NCBI GenBank assembly: GCA_013400115.1
Contig: VXBP01007531.1
Coordinates: 312,260-376,259, forward strand
From: Rhinopomastus cyanomelas
Taxonomy: Eukaryota; Chordata; Aves; Bucerotiformes; Rhinopomastidae
DNA length: 64,000 bases
Reading direction: 5' to 3'
Made by a program: the position numbers and the translations under genes
Notes under the pieces: generated by a model
Databases searched by the model: none
Seen by the model: only the letters and a program-made list of their open reading frames with translations
What the model was told of the DNA's origin: nothing
In this document: one piece after another, positions 1 through 11,580 of the stretch
Position numbering within the stretch: the stretch's first letter is position 1
Layout: each line of letters begins with the position of its first letter

Positions 1-1009
1 GACAGGGCTCCAGCAGGGAGGTAGGAAGCATTTTCTCCCCTCCATAGCTCAGGTTTTGAAACAAAAAGCTGGAGTTACATGAGGAGCATCCCCTGCTGAG
101 GCCCTGAGGCTGGTGCTCCTGCCTCCATTGTGATGGGCTCTGGCATGCATGGCTTCAGGTGTTCCCACAGTGGTAGATACCCAACCCAAATCCTCTCCTC
201 TGCATCCTTGCCTGGGGAAACCTCAAGCTCAGCAAGGTACAGGGGAGGTCTGCCTCGGTGGTGTGCCTGGATGCTCAGGAGCAGACACCTCTAGCTCTCG
301 TTTAATTTTAAGGAGAACTAGTCAGGGATGCTGGGATGCAAAATGAGGCTCAGGATGCTCCAGGAGCCCAGCAAGCTGGGCGGGTGAAATTCCTGGGGGG
401 TATTCCCACTCCTTCCCTGCATTGCCCTGGCCCTGCCTGGGCAGTAGCATCTGTGCTTGCAAAGCCCAGCTGCTGGTTTCCTCTCGCTGCCCCCAAGCAA
501 GGACAGGGCAGCCTGGCAGTGCATCATCCCAGCAGGACAACAGATCCAGGCACCAGTGTGAACCTCCTCACTCATCTAGTTTGAACAAAGTGTATCATGG
601 GGCACTAGGGATGCTCAGCCTCATCCCCTCACTGACCCTGGCAGCTGTGAGACATGGGACCCCCAGAGCTGAGCCCCCACTAAGGAATGGCTGGGCAGCC
701 TTGATGTCCAGTGCTTGTGGTGAGAGCAGGGGCCGTGCAGCAGCAAACATCTGTAGCCCTAGGTGTTTATGTGGTCTCCTTGGCCCAAGCCAAGTTGCCC
801 CTTCCTTGGGGTTGACTATGGCTGGAGCTGTGGGCTGAAACCACCGAGCAGCTCTGCTTTCGACTTGTCTATTCCTCAGTTTCCCTAGGGGTTTCGCAGT
901 GCACTCTTTCTTCTCTTAACTGTGCTGGACATCTCAGCTGCTGGGAATGGGAAGAGGATGGGGAATGATTCAACCTTCCAAAATAAACCTCTCACTCTTC
1001 TATGGGGAC
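1..1009. other. Unique sequence, no feature recognised
   Basis: This is mixed GC-rich sequence. Open frames on both strands are short, overlap each other and match no family I know. I see no CR1 tail, tandem repeat or splice-site pair. Confidence 0.5.
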
Positions 1010-1530
1010 TGAGAAGTCAAAACCGACAGGTACAATAAAACTAGTTAATTAAAATACAACAACAATGATCTTAGGAGCATTTTTTTTAAGCTAACTTAGC
1101 CAAATACTTTAAAAATCAGAACTTGAGGAAACTCGGTGACAGCAGGGAAACGTTTGAACTGGTAGAACTGAAATTAAAAGCAAGTCCTGCATTCAATCAG
1201 CAGCTCCAGGGGGGTCAACACACCTCTCCCAGCTGGCTCCACATAGACCCTGCTCCATTCCATTACCATTCTCCTGAGGTACGAAACGTAGTATTCTCTT
1301 ATTTATTTTGGCTTGTCTCCTTGCCAGTCCCCTGCTGTAAATTAAATGATTGCTGAGTTAGATTAGCAGAAAGCATATGTGGAAATTACCTTTTAATTTC
1401 TTAATTACATTGCACTCACCTGCAGCTCAACCTGCCTGTGTAAGGAAAGTGTGAAGTTAATTTCCATTGATATCCTATCTGCAGTCTTATAAATTAGGAT
1501 CCTATTAAAGAGGAAGTGTAGCAAGAATTC
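1010..1530. promoter_or_regulatory. AT-rich candidate conserved noncoding element
   Basis: An AT-rich island stands out against GC-rich flanks. It holds a palindromic TTAATTAA at 1045-1052 and a TAATTA homeodomain core at 1402-1407. A CACCTG E-box lies 10 bp further on at 1417-1422. Another TTAATTTCC run and an ATAAATTA run lie at 1457-1495. It contains no repeat and no long open frame. This composition is typical of vertebrate developmental enhancers, but conservation was not tested. A simple AT-rich stretch without function is the alternative. Confidence 0.35.
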
Positions 1531-1984
1531 TGTGTTCCTAACCAGGCAGTGGGGCATGGATGGGATTTGCATTCAGGCTCTGGAGATATCTTACAGAAAC
1601 TGGGCAGGTTGCAGGTCTGTGGGAAATGATGGCTAAACCTGGGCTGCTCCAAGAGATGTTACCACAGCATGAGTGATCTTATCTGTGTTCTCTGCTGTCA
1701 GCGGGGATTCAGGAGTAAGAGCCTAAAACCCAGTATTTTCTCAACCCTAGCTGCTTGTTTCTCAAGGATGTGTTAGCAGCAAGCTCTTCTCAGGTTGTTT
1801 TGGTCACAGGACTTTGGAAGGTGCCACCTAACCCCTCTCTGAGCCTTTTCTAGCCTTGACCAAATCCTGCAGCAAATAAATCAGAAATTCTGAGTTCTCA
1901 CAGCATTTTCCTTCCCATCAGGCTGTTTATCAAGGTAAGAATGAAGAAACCTAACCCTAACCTGTTAAAATGATGTCCCAGTCT

Positions 1985-2138
1985 CTTGGGGGTTGTGGAG
2001 TCTCCCTCTCTGGAGAGGTTTAAAACCCACCTGGACTTGTACCTGTGCAACATGGTCTAGGTGATCCTGCTCTGGCAGGGGAACTGGACTAGATGATCTT
2101 TTGAGGTCCCTTCCAATCCTTAATGTTCTGTGATTCCT
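1985..2138 (+). mobile_element. CR1 LINE 3' fragment
   Basis: The fragment reads in CR1 sense on the plus strand: GGAGTCTCCCTCTCTGGAGA, then CACCTGGACTTGTACCTGTG, then TGGACTAGATGATCTTTTGA. It ends in GTCCCTTCCAATCC and the terminal TTCTGTGATTC octamers. Only the last 150 bp or so of the element is present, as expected for a 5'-truncated copy. Confidence 0.93.
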
Positions 2139-2956
2139 CACACCAATCAACAAAGCATCACTAAGTTCCTGTGGTACCCAGGTGTGCAGGGAGCATCTGC
2201 CTGTGGAAGCAGGTTGCAGGGTGTTCAGGGTAGAGCTAGTGAAGCTCTTCAAGATGTGCCTCACCTTTATGCAGAAGCCATCAGATGTTCACTAGGATGC
2301 TCAGGTTGTTCCAGTCCTGAGGAGCAATGAGGGGCACATTCTCTGTGCTTCTGCACTTCCAGTGTCTGCTTTCTGCTTCCTGACACAACAGCCTTGCTCC
2401 ACTCTCTCTCCTGGAGACTTGATTTCTTTCTTCTGTGATGTCTCTCACATTCCCTGTGCAGCCTGCATCTGATGAAGGGCAGAAAAGTTTCCTATGAGAA
2501 ACCTATTTCAATGTGCAATAGCTTGGTGGGGTGAGCTTTTCCTATGCTGGTTGTAGAAAGGTAGATATTGGAAGTATTTTGGGTTGACTTTTTGTCCCAA
2601 CCTAAGCAGAGCCAGGGTGACAGTGTGACCTGGCAATGTAACTGATCCAGTTGAAAGATTCCAACCTGCTGCAGGAGGATAACATAGCAAATCCCACAGT
2701 CTTAGTTACAAGATATGTTCATCTGAACAGGATCAAATGCAGAGGCAAACAGTGATTTGTTCAAAGGAACCATTGCTCGGGTCAATCCTTTTATTTCACC
2801 TTTATCTTATGTTACAAGCAGAGTTATTCTGGGGGCTGTCCCGAGACCTCTCCTGTTTCATATCTTCACACTGTGCAATATCTGACCTGGAGCATGACAC
2901 AGGCTGCTCCACTTCAGATTTCTGGGTAGTGGTGATGATCTTCCTGCTGTAGGGTA
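2139..2956. other. Unique sequence, no feature recognised
   Basis: The frames here are short and unconvincing. There is no repeat tail or tandem array. The next CR1 starts at the right end. Confidence 0.5.
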
Positions 2957-3602
2957 GAGCAGCTTTTCAGAGGGATCCGGCTGGGCTAGAGAAATCAGCT
3001 GGCGGGAAATGTATGATTTAACAAGGACAAATGTAAAACCCTGCCCCTGGGTTTGGCTAACACACTGATAAGTAAATAAATGAAAGAAAGAGGAGGATAA
3101 ATGAGTGTGAGTTCAGTAGAGGGATGCCAAGTTGTTCAGCAGCCTGGAGGGAGGAGAGTCTGAGGAAATGAGCGTTTGGGCTCTTTGTTGAGGTGCTTGA
3201 GGGTGCAGGTGCCTTTGCGTAGGCTGAGGGAGCTGGAGATATCTAGCCTGGAGGATTCTCAGAGGGGACCTTACCCCTTTCCGTAACTACCTGGAGGTTG
3301 TAGTCAGGTGGGGGGGTCAGACTTTTCACCTGGGCAACCAATGCCAGGATGAGAGGGCAGGATCTGAAGCTGTCAGGAGAGGGTTAGATTGGATGTTAGG
3401 AAGCCCTTCCTCAAGGAAAGGGTGATCAGACCCTGGAATGGGCTTCCCAGGGCAGTGGTGGAGTCCCCATCCCTGGAGGTGTTTAAGAAAGCACTGTATG
3501 TGCACTTAGTGCCCTGGTCTGGGTGACTGTGGTAATGTTAGATCCTGGGCTGGGCCGGATGAGCTCAGAGAGCTTTCCAGCCTCATTCTGTGATTCTGTG
3601 CG
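2957..3602 (+). mobile_element. CR1 LINE, longest continuous copy in the window (~650 bp)
   Basis: The left end (about 2957-3055) matches the CR1 ORF2 region that reads roughly GATTTAACAAGGACAAATG then CCTGCCCCTGGG. Next comes the AGGCTGAGGGAGCTGGAG segment, then GGAAGCCCTTCCTCAAGG and GGGCTTCCCAGGGCAGTGG. The right end is the tail CTTTCCAGCCTCATTCTGTGATTCTGTG at 3569-3600. Frameshifts and stops interrupt ORF2, so the copy is dead. The family attribution is firm; the exact left edge is uncertain by a few tens of bases. Confidence 0.9.
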
Positions 3603-3734
3603 TGACAGGGGAGGAGGTGGGTATAAGCTGAGGTGGGGAGGAGTCAGTGGGATATAAGGAAATGAAATTACATTTAACAATATATGAGTAGTGACACAGG
3701 GGCCAGAGGACATGATGGAATTCCCAGCCTCAGA

Positions 3735-3862
3735 TGTTCAAGAACTGTCTGTTCAAATACCTAAAGATCTCAGTCTGAACTCAGTGTTGGGCTTGCTTGG
3801 AACAGGGGGTTAGATTAAAGACCTCCCAAGGTCCCATTCCACCTGAAATAGCCTACGATTGG
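3735..3862 (+). mobile_element. Degraded CR1 3' tail
   Basis: The segment GGGGTTAGATTAAAGACCTC, CCAAGGTCCCATTCCACCTG, AAATAGCCTACGATT aligns by eye with the CR1 terminal block (GGTTGGACTAGATGACCT, AGGTCCCTTCCAACC, ATTCTATGATT) with many substitutions. It is probably an older insertion than its neighbour. The left edge is a guess. Confidence 0.6.
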
Positions 3863-4134
3863 GTGGTGTTGCTGTGCTGCGCAAGGCTGAAATTGCCTGC
3901 TGTGCTCTGCCAACATGTCAAATACAGACCTGTGTTTCTGCTTTAACCCTGCAACCACACCTGAAAATCATCAGGAGGTGGCATAGCTCAGTTGCAAACC
4001 CAGTAAATTTACTGCAGATTGAAAACCCCCAGTAAAATTCAAAGCTAAGGTAGAAGATGCTGGCTTTTTTCCCCACTCTGCACCGTGTCTTACCTCACTT
4101 GACCACACTGCATTCATTAAAACTCCTCATTCCC

Positions 4135-4445
4135 CACCCAGAGGTCACATCACCTATTAATCATGCTGAAGAGACCCTCAATTATCTGAAACCACGATTA
4201 CCCCAACCCATTCTGTGTCCCCTGTGACATTTGGATAACTGAGGTTGTTCTGTATTATTATTATTTTTCAATTGTGGTAATTATTGTACATTAAACCATT
4301 AGCATTCATTACTCCTACAGTGTGTAATTAGAACAATGGTGGATGAATTGCTACCGACTCTAATGAAGTTTTTATAATTGTAATTTATGGCCGTCAAATT
4401 ACCTTTCTTAAAAATGAAGCCTAATATTAGCCTCTTAAGTTATGG
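4135..4445. promoter_or_regulatory. Strong AT-rich candidate conserved noncoding element
   Basis: About 310 bp has a composition very unlike its flanks and is full of homeodomain-type cores: ATTAATCAT at 4156, TAATTA at 4325-4330, and TTTATAATTGTAATTTATGG across 4370-4389. A SOX-type ACAATGG at 4333-4339 sits three bases after the TAATTA. No simple repeat explains the AT content, and no frame is convincing. It is the best enhancer-like stretch in the left third by eye. Orthology was not tested. Confidence 0.42.
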
Positions 4446-4534
4446 GGAGGGGAGTTGGGGGGGTGTGGGTTGGTAATTACTTCTAATTGATGCTTCTTGT
4501 TTGCTTTTTCTGCACGGAGATTCGCACTCTGTGT

Positions 4535-4805
4535 CTCCACTCGAGAGAAACCTCCTCTGTGCTGTCCGGACAGGAAAAGCCGTGGGATCAGGTCTTGTGG
4601 GGCTGGAGGAGGGGTCAGAGGTTCCGGGGGCAGCTGCCCCGTGGGGTCAGGGTAGGAGGGCAGGAGCGCGGTACAGGCGGGTCTGGAGCACTATAGGCGG
4701 GGAGCATCGGCCCGGGCTCTGTCCAAGGTGCTGAACGGGCCCTCCGCAGGGTACCGGCGATGTTGGCGCAGCCCAGTGACCTGAACGAACGGCGGAGAGG
4801 GCCTG
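4535..4805. promoter_or_regulatory. Small CpG-rich patch
   Basis: Roughly 18 CpG dinucleotides occur in about 270 bp (for example CCGG, GCGCGG, CCCGGG, CCGGCGATGTTGGCGC and GAACGAACGGCGG). The surrounding DNA is CpG-poor. The patch sits between two AT-rich candidate elements. I see no TATA box and no initiator I trust. It could be an unmethylated CpG island, possibly an orphan promoter of a noncoding transcript. It could also be chance GC-rich sequence. Confidence 0.4.
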
Positions 4806-4807
4806 GT

Positions 4808-4975
4808 AATCCTGCCTTTTAATGATTATTTTTGTTGTGGTTATGAGTTAAAAATAAGCTGTGCCTTTGCTTCCCAGCGGGGATCTGAGTTTCGCTTTAA
4901 TTGTCTCTGTTTGAATCAATTTAGGCTCAATTATGCTCCTCCTTAGGTGTAATTGAGATGTTTGTGCCTCTCTGG
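4808..4975. promoter_or_regulatory. AT-rich candidate element with RUNX motif
   Basis: The island contains AATGATTATTTTTGTTGTGG with a RUNX-type TGTGGTT at 4836-4842. It also carries TTTAATTGTC, AATCAATTTAGG and GTGTAATTGAG homeodomain-like cores. It follows directly on the CpG-rich patch and makes a three-part block with the island at 4135-4445. Confidence 0.35.
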
Positions 4976-6584
4976 CTGAGGTAGATGCTATCGGCCTCTG
5001 AAGTGGTGCAGAACACAGAGAGGGATTTGAGCACCTTCCTAATGGCGGGCCCCAGGTGAGCTTGGGATTCCCTCAGTCTCCTCCTTTCCTCCTGGCCTGG
5101 AGCACAACAGGGCTAAGGCCCCCAGGCAAGTTAGGAAGCTACAGGCATTGGCACCATTGGGATTACAGAGCTCTTCAGCTGCACCATGGTGCTAACCTGC
5201 CCTGAGACTTGCCAGGTCTTGGAGAAGATTAGTAGAACCACCCCATGGTTTAAAACTTTAGGGTCCATGCTGTACAAACATGATCTGAAATAGGTTTCTA
5301 AGCAGGTGGTTATGGATGTTGCCTCTTATATGGGTGAGACGGTCTAACCTCCAAACTGAAATACCCACCTCCAATCAAGATGTCCACAAGGTCTTGAGGT
5401 CTCAAGGTCTAGGTACATGTCTCCTGTTCTGCTGCAGTAGGAAAGTTTAGCTCTAACTCATGAGGACCAGCTGAATTTTCACCACCTGAGAAAACCCTGG
5501 TGACATTTTTAAGATTAATTCTTTCTTAGAAGAGAAGAAAAAAAGACAGTTGAGAGGAGTTTTTTAGGGTGATGTTTATTTGGACTGTTTTTTGGGTTTC
5601 TTTTGCGAGAGGATGGTTTTGTGTTTTGTTGTGGTTTGTGGGAGGGTTTGTTTTTTTCATTTCATTTTGGTTTTTTTCCCCTGCAAACAGGTATTTCCCT
5701 GCATTGTTTGGGTATATGATCAGGTTCAGGAGAAAGCAAAAGCCTGATTCTCAGGCCTCTGTTTTGGTTACTCAGATCCACAGCCACAATTAGAGAACTG
5801 ATCAATAGAGAGGTTTCTCAGATGTTATTAAATTAAAGCATTCCTCAAATTTTGATGGACCTTCAGGAGGTTCATATCTTCTCCCTCAAATGTAACGCAC
5901 ACCCAATACTTACTGTTTCTCATCCCCTGCTCTAGCAAAAATGGAAAAATATGGAGTGAAGGAGGACTGCTGCAAAGTGTTCTGGGGAGCACTGGTTCTT
6001 TTGTAAAGGATGGATGAGGCTTTTCTTAACAATCCTGTTTTCCACTTACAAAAGAAAAAGAAGTCTTACAAGCTCATGGAGAAATTTGAAAACCAAAGAC
6101 TAGATTTACAGGTCTCAGTGTGTAGATCTTGGCAATGAAACACCACAAGTGCCTTCCTGGTCCAGAGAAGAGGGCTATTGATGGGAGCGTGGGTTGGCCT
6201 TTTCCTCCTTCTTTCCACAAGAATAACTCTCCCATTATCCTGTTCTAAAGTATGTGAAGAAGCAGTGAGGACTGATTAACCTTCCATGAGCAGCAGCACT
6301 GAGAAGAGTCCAAGCACTCAGGTTTCCTTATGCTGTCAGGTCCCAAAACTAAGGACCGCTTGCTCTAGCCAGCTCCACACAGTGCTCAATGCAAGGTGGG
6401 CCTGACTCTATCTGGGGGCTCCACCACACCACCTCCAGGTACCTGTCACAACATCTTTGTAGCATCATGCTGCTGCTGCCCTCTGGCTTCAGTGGCAAAG
6501 TGCTACTGGACCACCAGCAGTCAGGACTACCTAGTCCACATCTGTGCATGGTCAGAATTTCCTACTATTATGTAATGATTTGAG
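4976..6584. other. Unique sequence, no feature recognised
   Basis: There is a T/G-rich stretch at about 5555-5690 (GTTTTTTGGG-like runs) but no regular period. I see no gene, repeat tail or CpG cluster. Confidence 0.45.
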
Positions 6585-7013
6585 GAGGAGGGGACCTTTA
6601 AAAGCTCAACTAGTACAACAACCCCCACAGTGAGCAAGAACACCTCCCACTAGAGCAGGTTGTTCAAAGCCCTGTCCAACCTGACCTGGACTGTTTCCAG
6701 GGATGGGCACCCACCTTTCTGGGCAACCCGAGTCCAAGTTTCACCACCGTCAGTGTAAAAAAGTTATTCCTTACATCTAGTCTGAATTTCTCTTAGTTTA
6801 AAATCTTCACTTCTTGTTGTGTCTCAACAGACCCTGCTAAAAAGTGTGTTTCCATCTTTCTTACAGGCCCCTCTAGATATTGAAAGGCCTTCTCTTCTCC
6901 AGTTTGGGCAACCTCAGCCCTCTCAGTCTGTCCTCACAGCAGAGACGTTTCACCCCACAATAATTTTTCTGGCCTTCTCTGGCCCTGCTGCAACAGGTCC
7001 ATGTCCTATTTAG
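6585..7013 (-). mobile_element. CR1 LINE 3' portion, minus strand
   Basis: The segment is the reverse complement of CR1. Degraded tail sequence lies at the left (GGGGACCTTTAAAAGCTCAA). It is followed by CCTGTCCAACCTGACCTGGA, GATGGGCACCCACCTTTCTG, TATTGAAAGGCCTTCTCTTC and CAACAGGTCCATGTCC at the right. A second minus-strand CR1 tail abuts it at 7014. Confidence 0.88.
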
Positions 7014-7127
7014 AATCATAGAATTGCTTAGGTTGGAAAAGAACTTTAAGATCATTGACTCCAACAATTAACCCAGAGTTGCCAAGTCCACCACTAAACT
7101 TGTTGCTGGGCACCATTTCCACATGTC
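7014..7127 (-). mobile_element. CR1 LINE 3' tail, minus strand
   Basis: It starts with the reversed tail octamers TAGAATCATAGAATTGC. It continues GGTTGGAAAAGAACTTTAAG, ATCATTGACTCCAAC and CCAAGTCCACCACTAAAC. It looks younger than the preceding copy because the tail is better kept. Its breakpoint falls within the CR1 sequence of its neighbour. Confidence 0.9.
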
Positions 7128-7476
7128 TTATGGGGGGTGATAGGGAGCTCCCAGTACCTGAAGGGCGCTACAAGAGGCTGCAGAAGGATTGTTTACAAAG
7201 GCCTACAGTGACAGGATGAGAGGCAATGGTTTCACATTAGAGAAGGGCAGATTGACATGGGATGTTAGGGAGAAGTTCTTTATCAGGAGTGGAGCTGAAC
7301 AGTGGAACAGTCTGCCCAGGCAGGGAGTTGAGGCCCCATCACTGGAGATATTCAAGGGGAGGCTGGGAAAGACTCTGGGCAACCTGATGTTATTGAGGCT
7401 GTCCCTGCTCACTGCAATGAGGTTGGATTGGATGCCCTTTGGAGGTCCCTTCCAACCCAGATTCTATGATTCACAC
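7128..7476 (+). mobile_element. CR1 LINE 3' portion, plus strand
   Basis: This is CR1 sense. The plus frame still reads RGNGFTLEKGRLTWDVREKF and then EQWNSLPRQG, a remnant of the ORF2 C-terminus. It ends GGAGGTCCCTTCCAACCCAG and ATTCTATGATTC. It lies head to head with the minus copies to its left, so the cluster contains an imperfect inverted CR1 pair. No intact reverse transcriptase is present. Confidence 0.93.
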
Positions 7477-7654
7477 TAGCAGCAGTCACCAAGGTCTTCT
7501 CATCGTGATGGTTGAAGAACCTTCCAACCCAACATATGCTGGCTGACCTAAAATGACGCAGGTTGGTTGTCCATGGAGCACCTGATATAGGGAGTGGCCG
7601 AGAGACCCTATTCCCTGCATCACCCAAGCCCTGCACAAAGACTGTTGCCTTTGA

Positions 7655-7800
7655 GCTGCTGGCCCAGGCCTGGGCGCAGCGCTGATTAGATCGCTGTCAC
7701 CAGGGAACAGGAAGGTTAATTGCCATTCTCTTTGTCTGCTGCTCTGAGAGGAGACCAATTTCAGCTCAGTAGCAACAAAGTGTTGCCTGCTCGCCATGGA
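7655..7800. promoter_or_regulatory. Candidate conserved noncoding element
   Basis: Repeat-free sequence with GCGCTGATTAGATCGCTGTC, GGTTAATTGCCATTC and AACAAAG (SOX/TCF-like). It follows the CR1 cluster and precedes purine-rich sequence. The call rests on motif density alone. Confidence 0.25.
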
Positions 7801-10800
7801 TGGGGGCAGGGGGACAGCAAACCCAAGTGGAAGGCAGAGAAGGAGGGGAGCAGGGCATGGAGCTGGGGCGGGGGGTTGGAGGGGGTGTGTTGGACAAGCG
7901 GGCAGGATTGTGCATGGACTTTGAGCAGAGCTGTGTCTTGTCTGGTCTAGCAAAAGAGAAGTGCTTAACAAGTATTAAGAGACACAAATAATTCTCCTTT
8001 TCTCCTCTGGCCCATTCTTTTCTCTCTTTCTCTTTGCTTGTAAATCCTGCTTATCGCATCTGAATAGCAGAATGGTTTCACACCGGACCTTTAATCTGGC
8101 CCAGAGCAGCCCCCAGAGGGGCAAAGTGGCTGAGGATTACCTTTTATTTTATTTGATTTTTTTTTAGCTTTCTTCCACTCCTCCCCTCCCTCGTGTGGGG
8201 TTTTTTTGTGATTTTCCCCCTGTGCTGCATTTGTTCTTGGAAGGAGTGAGGAGCAAAGGCTTAAAGTGGGGAAGGGGGGTGGAAAAAAGAAGTGTGTAGG
8301 GGGGTGTTACAAACTTAAGGGGATCTGGATCTATTCAGAGCAACTTGTCCATAGCCTTGCTGCTTTTGTTCGCCTGCCATTCTTTAGCTGATTTCTTCAC
8401 TCCAGTAAAAGCGCTTTAATTCCCTTGTAGATACCAAGAATCCCTCCTTCTTCTGCTCTCCCCTCCTTCTCCTCCTGCAGCCCTGCACACCCTCTTTCAC
8501 GTTTCTCAGACTTTTTATCCAGTGTCCTCCCAACCACCAACAAAGCACAGAAATCATCCAGTTTTCTTTCAGGAGGATGAAAGACGCAGGAAGGAGCGGG
8601 AGGAGGTGGGAAGCAGTGTGTGCACACGTGTGTCTTGCCATGTGTTGCACCTGTCCCATGCTGGGGCTTTTTCCAACTCTTCCTGACTTTGCTGAATTGT
8701 TTTTTTTTATTCCAGGACATTTTATTTAGGATCCAGCTGTGGGGCATGTGGAAAGGCCCTTCAGGAGAGCAGGGCTGAGTAGTCAGCCACCACTGGAGGA
8801 TGTGGAAGGACCTGGCTAAGAGCTGCTGGAAATGGTGGTGGTACACATCACTGGGGACAAGTCAGGAGAGCAGTGTGGGCTGGAGATCCCACCACAGATC
8901 TGAGTGAGTGCAACTGCACTGGTGCAAACAGAGCAACTCCCCATCAGCCACTGGCCACTGAGGAAGAGGTTAGTCTTCTAACTATTTAGGCAGGGGAGAT
9001 TTGCCCTCAGGAAGGACGTCTCAGTTCAACTCCCTCAGCAGACATGGGAGCTGCTGACAGCTTTGTGGTGAGGATACCTACCTGTGCTCTCTGTTGACAA
9101 GTCTGGGTTAAAAAGGGCTCCTTTGCCCAAGTTTTGACTCCAAAGCTCAGGCAGCTGTTCAGCTGCAAGGCCTTGTGCAGGATCATGGGGCACCTGACCT
9201 GGAGATGCTTGGTTCAAAGCAATGACATTGACTCCAGACATATTGTGAGGAGACTCTCCCTCACTGCAGTCCAGGAAGGAAAATCTCACAATAAAGTATC
9301 CAGGATTTCAAAAGGCAGTGGGGGTTTAAGAGGCTGCCCTTGCTGTAGCCAAGGTTCAGCTGTGGGGAATCAAGGACAGTGAACAGGCTGAACCTGCTCA
9401 TGTTCAGTGGTTCACTCTGTAGGCATGAAATGAATTTTATCCACGTGAAACCTTTAGGTGTCAAGTCTGAGGACTCACAACTGATGGAGGTAACCAGTAA
9501 TCAGCCCTCTTTTACTTATACGAGAAGCTGATGTGCCAGCTCTCCACAAAAAGAGCAGTCTCCCATCCTGGCCAAGGCAAGCTGGCCTACAGCTCTGCTG
9601 AGGGTTTGTGGATGCTCCGCTCTCAGCTACAGCCCAGGCCCAGCTGGCAGTGGTGAATATAGGAAATCCAGTAAAGGGAAAGTGATTGGCACCATCCACC
9701 GGTGTGGGTGAGGTGCTGCCTGTCTCACGGGGTTCTGTGCTAGTTTCCAGGGGCGTGTGTAACCCACTGCCAGGCTCCCAGTTAATTTGGCTCTGAGCTG
9801 TGCTTGTGTCTGATGAAAACCAACTCTGTAGACTGGCACTGGACCTGTGAGCAGCAAGCCAGTTAACCAGAAAAACTTTTGGGCCAACTCTGGTGTTTGT
9901 GAAGCAGTTCTCTGAGCTCCCCCCCCAGTCCGTGCTGGGATGTCCCTGTTCACTTTTTGGTCACTGTGCCCTGTGTCCAGCTCTGCCCCCAGGAGATGGG
10001 ACTGGGTGATGGAGCAAAACCTGGAGATGGCACAGAGAGAACAAGAATGGCAGACTGATTTGTAAAGATCTTAGACAGGCTACCACCACACACCAGCTCC
10101 GCCCTCACCCTAGAGGTTACTACTCCAGTACCAGAACGGGACACGTGTCTTTAAGTCCAGTTGTGAACTGCAGCTGACGAAACATAGGGAAGTGTTTCCC
10201 AGTGTTGGTTGTGCTGCAGGATGTAGTAAATTTCTTCCTCTCCTCCAGTCCCATCCTTTGACTTCAGTGTAAATCAGAGCCTTGGTCTTGCCTATCATAC
10301 TAAACATATCCCACTGAGCCAAAGCCATAGTCATGGAGAGAAGATGGTGCTGCTTTAGCACTAACCATCCTCACCATATTTTGAACTAAACAGAGAGTGA
10401 GTGAGCTAAAAATCCACATGTGCTTAGCTGAAGGGCTGGAGAGCTGGTTCCAGTGTTGAAGAGACATCCCACTTAAGTAGCCCGGCTAGTAAACTCAAAT
10501 GAGACCTGAGAGCTTGCATGGACAGACTTGGAAGAGACTGTAAGCTTGGGATCCTTCTGGCACTGATGTTACCTCTACAAGATGCCAGAGGCACCTGCAG
10601 AACATTAGAACATCTCACCATAGGCTACAAGAGAGTCATGAAACTCCATCTGCAAACCAACACCTCTGCATTCAGAGACCAAAAACCTTAAATGTGGTAC
10701 CCTATTAAGAAAAGAGCAGGGACATGAGCAGATACCTAAATTAGAGTATCCATTGGGGATTACATCTGATCCCTGATGGAAGAAAACTAAAGCCAGCTCA

Positions 10801-11284
10801 TGGGAAGGGAGTGGGGTTGCACAGATGAGCCTTGTCAGAGCTTTGAGGGTGCTGATTGCCTTTAATTGCCCTGACCAACCTGCCCACCTAGGAGCTCAAT
10901 TTAAGGGCAGGCCTGTGCCCTTACCCTCTCCCTGGGCTATGCTATGGTTGTGCTCATATTTGCTGAGCAGACCTGAGATGCAGGGAAGGGCTTCCCCATG
11001 CCTGCACGGTTTGAGCCACTCAGGCTGAGTGTGGGTGGCTGCTGTTGGTGCTGCCTTGGAAAGTCAGCGTGTTGTTTTACGGGCTGTCAGCTAGGGTTGG
11101 CTGGGAAAGCCCAGGTGTATTTTCTAAGCCTTCTGGAACAGAGAAGGTTTGGTGCGCCCCGCTTCTTTGCAGAGCAAATTACGGGATCAGGACCTGCTTT
11201 TACAACAGGGTTTGTTCCCACGTTGGGCAGGATTAACTCTCCCCCTTCCCCTCCCAAGCAGTGGGGAACAGGAGAAGCCGAGGC
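7801..11284. other. Unique sequence, no feature recognised
   Basis: The left part (7800-7900) is G-rich. At 8140-8300 there are T runs and G-rich runs without a period. The open frames are shadows of GC-rich sequence, and I find no CR1 tail between 7480 and 12060. Confidence 0.45.
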
Positions 11285-11580
11285 ATTTCCTGCAATGACT
11301 AATTAGATCCAGCTCCTAACAACAACATGCAGCAGAGAAAAGCAAAGCATTAGCTGGGACAAGGTAATGAGACTGTTCCCCTCCCCAACAATTTCTTCCA
11401 CTAATCCCAGACAAAGCTCCCAATGCCAGAGCCCAGTGCCGGGCGGTGTAAATCAGCACTGTTCTGCTTCCTTTGGGGATGCTTTGCTGATTTATAGCAG
11501 ATGAAGATTCCTCACCACCAGTAATTTACATGTTGAGAAAGAACTAATTTTGTGCACGGTCGTTTCTAACCCTTTTCCAT
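11285..11580. promoter_or_regulatory. Candidate conserved noncoding element
   Basis: A palindromic CTAATTAG lies at 11299-11306. Further right are GGTAATGAGACTG, GGCGGTGTAAATCAGC, GCTGATTTATAGCAG, CCAGTAATTTACATG and GAACTAATTTTGTG. The block is AT-rich, repeat-free and set in GC-rich flanks. Confidence 0.35.

Noticed and set aside
5555..5690. Tandem GT-rich repeat
   Set aside because: T- and G-rich but no consistent unit or period was found.
6470..6500. CTCF-like motif TGCCCTCTGGC
   Set aside because: Only the core matches. The 3' part of the consensus is absent.
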